This document shows positions 1 to 4,917 of a DNA stretch of 6,364 nucleotides, piece after piece. Below the pieces are notes generated by a model. It saw only the letters and a list, made by a program, of their open reading frames with translations, searched no databases and was not told the origin of the DNA. Source of the DNA: Rhizobiaceae bacterium (lineage in GTDB: Bacteria; Pseudomonadota; Alphaproteobacteria; Rhizobiales; Rhizobiaceae); the NCBI GenBank assembly GCA_028865845.1, contig JAGWJK010000268.1:1-6364 (forward strand), written 5' to 3'. Each line of letters starts with the position of its first letter. Positions within the stretch are counted from its first letter, which is position 1. The position numbers and the translations under genes are program-made.

Positions 1-2161
1 ATTCCGGCAGCCGCGGCAGGAAGAAATTATAGAAGCCGTTCTTGGTATAGAGGCCAGGAACGACGCTGCTGCCGCCGAGCGTCACAGTGTCGGCCCGCAA
101 CACGCTATTTCCAAGGACGTTGACGATGCTGATCGGCGTCAGTTGATAACGGCGGTCGGCATCCGTGACCATGCGCCGGTAGATGTCTTGTGCTGGCGGC
201 ACCCGGCTCAAGCGCTCGCGCGCATCCTCGACAGTGCCGGCGTCAGGCTGGGCCCGCTGCGGCAGCATGTCGACAAGATGCTCCATATGCGCATCCATGC
301 GGGAATGATCGACGGGATTGAGAGCGAAGACCGCGTCGTTCTGCTTTGCGAACTCCTGCTCGACCTTCGACTTGGCGAAATTCTGACCGGTGGTCAGCAT
401 CAGATAGGTTTCGAGCTGGTCACGCAGAAGGAGGTTGTTGTTGTCGCCCGAGGACGTGAGCAGTTGAACCTGCGTCTGCAGCCGTTGGGTCACGGTCGGC
501 AGCAAATATTCGGCCAGCACATTGTCGTAGGTCGCGCCCGCGGCGGAGGCGAGTTGCGGGCGGGCGTCGATGCCGAAGATTTGGCCGAACCAGCCGAACG
601 ATCCGGAAAGGCTGTCGCGCAACGCGCTCGCGGTGTCGAGAGCCGGCAGGATGGTATTGAGGCTGCGGCTCTGATTGGCCGCGGAAAGCCGGTCGCGCAA
701 CGTGTCGGCGGTCTCGTCGGTCTGCTTGATTTGGGCGAGCGACTCCCCGAGGCCGTAGAGCCAGAAAGAGCTTAGTGCGACGGTAAAGATGATCAGCGCC
801 GCATAGGCGCTGTAGCGGGCAGTCGCCAGCCGCCGTTCGAGCTTCACGTTCCGGCCGACGAGGTTCTGCTCGGCAAAGACGATATCGGTCAGAAGCTTGC
901 GGATGAAGAACGCCTTCCCCTGCCCGCTCATCGGCATCTGCTGGCTGGGTGCCAGTGAGAAACTGCGGCCCATGGCGCCGAGGAGGCGGTCGAACGGCGT
1001 ACCTTCCTGGGTGCCCGACGTGAAATACACCCCGCGCAGCATCGGCTGCGCTTCATAACGATTGATGCGGAAGACGTCGGTGACGAAGCCGCGCAGCATG
1101 GTCGCCATCGAGCCGAATTCGTGCGGAAACAGGTAGATGCGGCCGCGGCGGCTATTGCTGCGCTCGTTTGCAAGCTTGAGGGGAAGACGACGCTCCAGCC
1201 GGGCGACCAGGTCGGTGAAACCGGACTCGAATTGCCGGCCGAAGGTCATCTGCTCGTCGTCGCGCGCAAAGGTCATGCCCCAGATCTGCTCGCGCTCTTC
1301 CTCCTGCGTCTCGTCGAAAAATTCCTCGAAACCGGCGATCAGGTCGCATTTGGTGAAGAGCAGATAGACCGGCAGGCGCATGCCGAAGGTGCGGTGCAGT
1401 TCGCGCAGCCGCTGGCGCAGGGTCTCCGCCTGCTTTTGCCGCTCGGCATCGCTGGCGAGCATGACATCGGCGATGCTGACGGCGAGCAGCACGCCGTTGA
1501 TCGGCCGCCGCCGACGATGTTGTTTGAGCAGATCGAGAAAGCCGTTCCAGGAGGCGGCGTCGATGCTGGCATTGATGTCCTGCGTGGTGTAGCGGCCGGC
1601 CGTATCGATGAGCACGGCCTCGTCTGAGATCCACCAGTCGCAATTGCGGGTGCCGCCGATGCCTTGAAGCGCCGGATCGCCGTCGACGGACAGCGGGAAG
1701 TTCAGGCCGGAATTGCGCAGGATCGTCGTCTTGCCGGTGCCGGGCGGGCCAATAATGATATACCAGGGCATATCATAGATGAAATCACGCTTGCGGCGGC
1801 CATCGACCGGATTGTCGCGCAGGGTCTTCAGCGTCTTTTCGAAACGCTCGCGGATGATCTCGATTTCACCGGAAGAAAAGTCGCTGCCCATCGAGACGAG
1901 CTCGTCGTTGGCGAGCATCGAATTGATCAGCCGGGCATTGGCGCGGCGGGCGAGCAGATGGCGCAGAAATGTCAGCAGCAGGTAGAAGATGAAGACGCCG
2001 ATGATGATATAGGCGCGCAGCGACGCATCGGCGAACGGCCTGATGCCTTCGATGGCAAGCGTGCCGCCGAAGACCCAGAAGACCACCGAAAGAACGGCGA
2101 GAACGAACAGAATGATGAGGCTGGTCGGTCTGAGGAGAGTGACGAGATACGTTCTCAACAT
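1..2161 (-). CDS. tssM: TssM (IcmF/ImpL family) T6SS inner-membrane NTPase-like subunit, C-terminus cut by window edge
   Basis: TssM is the large inner-membrane subunit of the T6SS membrane complex. It binds TssL in the membrane and TssJ through its periplasmic part. The frame opens at ATG 2161 and runs without a stop to base 2, giving 720 residues; the family is usually about 1,100-1,200, so the periplasmic C-terminus lies beyond the left edge. Two membrane segments are visible at about residues 13-35 and 49-66. A cytoplasmic G-protein-like domain follows, with Walker A GPPGTGKTT at 138-146, Walker B/G3-like VLIDTAGR at 183-190, and a G4-like TKCD at 270-273. A third membrane segment lies at about 447-466, then the periplasmic region begins, with the IcmF-typical stretch VPGLYTKNGFYNFFLP close to the cut end. 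The start is 12 nt after the tssL stop, with only a weak SD-like ATAGGG about 10 nt upstream, so translation is probably coupled to tssL. The P-loop is intact, unlike some TssM proteins that have lost it. No frameshift was seen on reading the frame line by line. Family assignment is very secure; ATP hydrolysis is inferred. Confidence 0.97.
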   Translation of the reverse strand, partial: MLRTYLVTLLRPTSLIILFVLAVLSVVFWVFGGTLAIEGIRPFADASLRAYIIIGVFIFYLLLTFLRHLLARRANARLINSMLANDELVSMGSDFSSGEIEIIRERFEKTLKTLRDNPVDGRRKRDFIYDMPWYIIIGPPGTGKTTILRNSGLNFPLSVDGDPALQGIGGTRNCDWWISDEAVLIDTAGRYTTQDINASIDAASWNGFLDLLKQHRRRRPINGVLLAVSIADVMLASDAERQKQAETLRQRLRELHRTFGMRLPVYLLFTKCDLIAGFEEFFDETQEEEREQIWGMTFARDDEQMTFGRQFESGFTDLVARLERRLPLKLANERSNSRRGRIYLFPHEFGSMATMLRGFVTDVFRINRYEAQPMLRGVYFTSGTQEGTPFDRLLGAMGRSFSLAPSQQMPMSGQGKAFFIRKLLTDIVFAEQNLVGRNVKLERRLATARYSAYAALIIFTVALSSFWLYGLGESLAQIKQTDETADTLRDRLSAANQSRSLNTILPALDTASALRDSLSGSFGWFGQIFGIDARPQLASAAGATYDNVLAEYLLPTVTQRLQTQVQLLTSSGDNNNLLLRDQLETYLMLTTGQNFAKSKVEQEFAKQNDAVFALNPVDHSRMDAHMEHLVDMLPQRAQPDAGTVEDARERLSRVPPAQDIYRRMVTDADRRYQLTPISIVNVLGNSVLRADTVTLGGSSVVPGLYTKNGFYNFFLPRLPE

Positions 2162-2173
2162 CGCACGAAAACC

Positions 2174-3058
2174 CTATCCCGCCGTCAGCGCATGAATTTT
2201 GGCAACCAGCGGCGCAAGCGCGTTGGAAAGCGTGAACTGCGCATAGACATGCACGATGATGAGCACGCAGACGGCGGCGACACACACCATCCAGAGCGGG
2301 ATCGTGGCCCTGATCCGTCGCCCGTCCTTGGCGGCTTTCGCCTCTCGTGAGAGCGGCTCCTCTAGCTTTGCCTCGGAGTAGCGCCTGATCGTTCGCGAGA
2401 GGTCGTTTCGCAGCTCCTCCAGCAGATCGCGGCCGCGCTCCAGCACCCTGGAGCGCCCCTCGACGCCAAGCATCAGGCAGGCGTGGATCAGAAGCAGCAG
2501 CGGCAGTTTCTTCTCGCCGTTGTCCTTCACCCGATCGAGGATGGTGAAGACCTTTTCGCCGCCCCAGGTCTCGTTGTGATACTGGTTCAAAAGGCTGTTG
2601 GCGCTCCATTCGCTGCGGCTGCCCCAAGGCGTCATCAGCACGGTCTCATCAAGCATGGAGCAGAGGACATAGCGGGCAGCGATGATATCGCCTGCCTCGT
2701 TGCCGCTCTTCTGCGCCGTTTGCTGAAACCGGTCCATTTCCTCGGCGACCTGGCGGCGAAGTGCCGCGACATCGGCGCGATCGACGGAGTTGCGCAGCTG
2801 GGCCGCAATCAGCAACAGCGGGGCTGCTGCGCGCACAAGCTTTCTTTCCGGCGTCGCATCCAGTTGCTGAACCACGGCCGCAGCACTCTGCAGAGACGAG
2901 GTGCTGGTCGCCGGGGCTTCGCCGGACGGGGCATTCTGGCGCTGCATGACGACGGTTGGCGCATCCTCTTCACCCTGCGCGGCAAGCGCAGTGCGCGCCC
3001 GCGGGCTGAGCCGCCGGGCAATCGTCGGATGATCGGACCCGTCGCCTGCGTCGCTCAT
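2174..3058 (-). CDS. tssL: TssL (DotU/IcmH/ImpK family) T6SS tail-anchored inner-membrane subunit, without a peptidoglycan-binding domain
   Basis: TssL pairs with TssM in the inner-membrane part of the T6SS envelope complex and contacts TssK in the cytoplasm. The protein has 294 residues. Residues 1-70 are polar and probably disordered. The helical DotU domain spans about 71-228 and carries the family signature: YVLCSMLDETVL (130-141), PWGSRSEW (144-151), HNETWGGEKVF (161-171) and the CLMLGVEGR stretch (194-202). One hydrophobic segment at about 252-272 is the tail anchor, followed by only some 22 periplasmic residues. There is therefore no OmpA-like peptidoglycan-binding extension such as some TssL proteins have. 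The N-terminal tail holds HPTIARR (10-16) and APTVVMQR (33-40), Thr motifs that could be phosphorylated and bound by the TagH FHA domain; this is inference. ATG 3058 overlaps the tssK stop by ATGA, and a GGGGA lies 7-8 nt upstream inside tssK, so translation is probably coupled. Family call is secure; the start is supported by the overlap. Confidence 0.96.
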   Translation of the reverse strand: MSDAGDGSDHPTIARRLSPRARTALAAQGEEDAPTVVMQRQNAPSGEAPATSTSSLQSAAAVVQQLDATPERKLVRAAAPLLLIAAQLRNSVDRADVAALRRQVAEEMDRFQQTAQKSGNEAGDIIAARYVLCSMLDETVLMTPWGSRSEWSANSLLNQYHNETWGGEKVFTILDRVKDNGEKKLPLLLLIHACLMLGVEGRSRVLERGRDLLEELRNDLSRTIRRYSEAKLEEPLSREAKAAKDGRRIRATIPLWMVCVAAVCVLIIVHVYAQFTLSNALAPLVAKIHALTAG

Positions 3059-4392
3059 TGCGCCGTTCCCCGCTGGATCGCCCAGAGTTCAAGGTTGAGC
3101 CCCGGATAATCGCCGCTCACATGCAGCGCAAAGGCCGCCGAATCCCGGAAGCGGCTCCAGAGCGGATTGTTGTCGTCGAGCTCGAAATAGACGGCGTTCT
3201 GAATGAAGGGAATCTCGCGGGGCGCGACGGAAAGCGGCTGCACGGCGATCCCAGGCAATTGCAGATTGACGAGATCGCGAATCTGCTCGACCGGGCCGAT
3301 CTTGATCTGGATCGGCATCTGCGTGCGGATGATTTCAAGCGCAATATTCGCCCGTGCGATCAGTACGAAGCGCCGGCCGCTGAAGGTCATCCGATCCTTG
3401 ATTTCGCCGAGCCAGATGCCGTAATCGCGCTCCGTCAACGGGATCGGCACGGCGTTGCGCTCGACGATGACGCTGAGCAGATTGCGCAGAATTGGCATCA
3501 GCTGTTCGAAACTCGCCCGCAGGTCGCGATGATTGTAACGGCGGAGATCCGGCAGCCGTCTGCCCGTCGCGGCAAAAGCCGAAAGCTCGCCGGCAAGCGC
3601 GATGCACTCGCGATAGACAGTTTCCGGTGCATGCACGGCGGAGGCGATCATATGATCGAAGACCGCCTGGTAGCGGTTGACAATGCCGAGCGTGATCAGA
3701 TCGATCGTGCCCGAGCGCGTGCCGCCGTCTTCGCCGGCAGCACCGGAGGCCAACGCTTCCGAGCGGCTTTTCAGAAGGCCACGGATCTGCTCCATCAGCG
3801 AGATGAGCCGAGGGCTGGCGCCGGCGACAAGTGCCGGGGGAATGAAGGTCGCCGACAAGGTAACCTGACCCTGCGCGTCGACAGCTTCGATCTCGGCAAT
3901 CGGAACATAGACCAGCTCGTCCAGGGGTTCGCCTTCGATTACCAGACGTGCATTCAGCGCAGCAAGATAGATATCTGCTGGCGGACGATCGGCCTTCGCA
4001 TTATCGCGCAGCTCCGTCGCAATCCGCCGGAAGCGCTGCGCCGGATTGTCGTTTTCTGCGACATCGATGCCGCCCGGTGCCCGCAGAGGCACGGCAATAT
4101 AAAGCCGCTTGCCCTGGAAATCAGTGGTCAGATGCCGTGCCGGCGGCAGGGGCTGTGCTGCGGGCGCGGAATAGACGGTGCCATCCGGAAAGACCATCTC
4201 CAGCGAGATCACCCTCACCTGGCCGTTCTTCAGCGCATTGGCATCCAGTTGCAGGCTGCGCAGGCCCCAGGAATAAGGCAGCAACGCCGTGACGCGCTGC
4301 TCGAGGCTGTCCTCGATCCAGCGATCATATTGCTGCAAATGCTGGGGGCGAAGAAACATGCCCTCCAGCCAAAGTGGCTTACCGGTCGACAC
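3055..4392 (-). CDS. tssK: TssK (ImpJ/VasE family) T6SS baseplate subunit
   Basis: TssK is the cytoplasmic, usually trimeric, baseplate protein that links the T6SS baseplate to the TssL/TssM membrane complex. The product is 445 residues from the chosen GTG, matching the family's usual length of about 440-450. The N-terminus has the family hallmark WLEGMFLRPQHLQQYDRW (8-25), the shoulder region that contacts the baseplate. The C-terminal neck and head region, ending near YPGLNLELWAIQRG, is also typical. Start choice: the frame is closed by an in-frame TGA at 4398-4396, so only TTG 4395 or GTG 4392 remain before the conserved block. GGAGGGG at 4406-4400 lies 7 nt from the GTG and 4 nt from the TTG, which favours GTG. 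An ATG at 4399 is out of frame with tssK. The 3' end overlaps tssL by ATGA; the gap from tssJ is 45 nt. Function is secure; the exact start is the main uncertainty (446 residues if TTG is used). Confidence 0.96.
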   Translation of the reverse strand: MSTGKPLWLEGMFLRPQHLQQYDRWIEDSLEQRVTALLPYSWGLRSLQLDANALKNGQVRVISLEMVFPDGTVYSAPAAQPLPPARHLTTDFQGKRLYIAVPLRAPGGIDVAENDNPAQRFRRIATELRDNAKADRPPADIYLAALNARLVIEGEPLDELVYVPIAEIEAVDAQGQVTLSATFIPPALVAGASPRLISLMEQIRGLLKSRSEALASGAAGEDGGTRSGTIDLITLGIVNRYQAVFDHMIASAVHAPETVYRECIALAGELSAFAATGRRLPDLRRYNHRDLRASFEQLMPILRNLLSVIVERNAVPIPLTERDYGIWLGEIKDRMTFSGRRFVLIARANIALEIIRTQMPIQIKIGPVEQIRDLVNLQLPGIAVQPLSVAPREIPFIQNAVYFELDDNNPLWSRFRDSAAFALHVSGDYPGLNLELWAIQRGTAQ

Positions 4393-4437
4393 CAATCATC
4401 CCCTCCGAGGACCCATGCCTCACAAACTCTCTGCCCA
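4393..4437 (-). other. tssJ-tssK intergenic gap, no promoter or terminator seen
   Basis: This 45-nt gap is the only one of any size between the genes. It holds the tssK ribosome binding site, but no recognisable -35/-10 pair, no hairpin with a T-run and no clear inverted repeat. It supports one transcript through tagH-tssJ-tssK-tssL-tssM. An ATG overlapping the tssJ stop (4438-4436) opens a 19-codon frame ending at TAA 4381-4379, just inside tssK; it is discussed as a finding. Confidence 0.6.
4400..4406 (-). promoter_or_regulatory. Ribosome binding site that decides the tssK start
   Basis: GGAGGGG is the strongest Shine-Dalgarno-like sequence in the window. It lies in the 45-nt tssJ-tssK gap, 7 nt before GTG 4392 and 4 nt before TTG 4395. 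The spacing supports GTG as the tssK start. It also overlaps, and so cannot serve, the out-of-frame ATG at 4399. Confidence 0.7.
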
Positions 4438-4917
4438 TCAGCCGAACCACCCTCCAGCCTTCTGAATCCGCACGGCGGCGCTGGTGAGATAGACGGCCAG
4501 CCGGTTCTTCGACCCTCTGTTAAGCTCGAACGAATCCCGCCAGGTGGCCGACTGAATGTTGCGGAAGGAGACGACGACGCCGATGTAGGCAGCCTCGCTC
4601 GAGATCTCCTTCTGGTATTTCTGCTGGCTGCCCGGCGTCATCTCGTATTCCCGGCTGGCGATAAGGTCGGCGCCGAGAAGCTGGGTATCCTTGTCGAAAT
4701 CGAAGAAATTGGCGTTGTTGAACGCCTTGATGCCCTTCAGCTCATAAATCCTGACGACGACGGGAGACGGCGTGCCGGTCTCGCCGGGGTTGATGCCGGG
4801 ATCGGCATTCAGCACGATGGATGTGGGTGTCGGATCCGGCGTATGGCCACACCCGGCGAGAACCAGAATGGCGCTCGCGCCCAATCCTTCCAGAACTGCA
4901 CGTCTCGTCACTGTCAC
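4438..4917 (-). CDS. tssJ: TssJ T6SS outer-membrane lipoprotein
   Basis: TssJ is the outer-membrane lipoprotein that holds the periplasmic end of TssM, completing the trans-envelope complex. From GTG 4917 the product has 159 residues, usual for the family. Its signal peptide ends in a lipobox LAGC at 20-23, with Cys23 as the predicted lipidated residue. Gly follows the Cys rather than the Asp inner-membrane retention signal, fitting outer-membrane sorting. The mature part shows the TssJ beta-sandwich pattern: LNADPGINP (36-44), PSPVVVRIYELK (50-61), a FFDF segment near 71-74 and MTPG (93-96). Start choice: the open frame extends upstream to 5058, but that stretch lies inside tagH and would put about 47 hydrophilic residues before the signal peptide. 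GTG 4917 overlaps the tagH stop as GTGA and has GGGAG 8 nt upstream; a second in-frame GTG lies at 4911. TRRAVLE at residues 4-10 resembles a twin-arginine motif. The family call rests on the lipobox, the RIYELK block and the position before tssK. Confidence 0.93.
   Translation of the reverse strand: MTVTRRAVLEGLGASAILVLAGCGHTPDPTPTSIVLNADPGINPGETGTPSPVVVRIYELKGIKAFNNANFFDFDKDTQLLGADLIASREYEMTPGSQQKYQKEISSEAAYIGVVVSFRNIQSATWRDSFELNRGSKNRLAVYLTSAAVRIQKAGGWFG

Noticed and set aside
143..1627. Plus-strand open frames of 210 and 168 codons opposite tssM
   Set aside because: They sit antisense to the continuous TssM frame with intact motifs, and their composition is that of an antisense shadow.
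2162..2173. Possible frameshift or separate small gene between tssL and tssM
   Set aside because: Only 12 nt separate the stop and the ATG, and both proteins are complete on their facing ends.
1866..2627. 253-codon minus-strand frame spanning tssL and tssM
   Set aside because: It is in another frame from both TssL and TssM, which carry clear family motifs across the same bases. Its product is low-complexity and Arg/Ala-rich.
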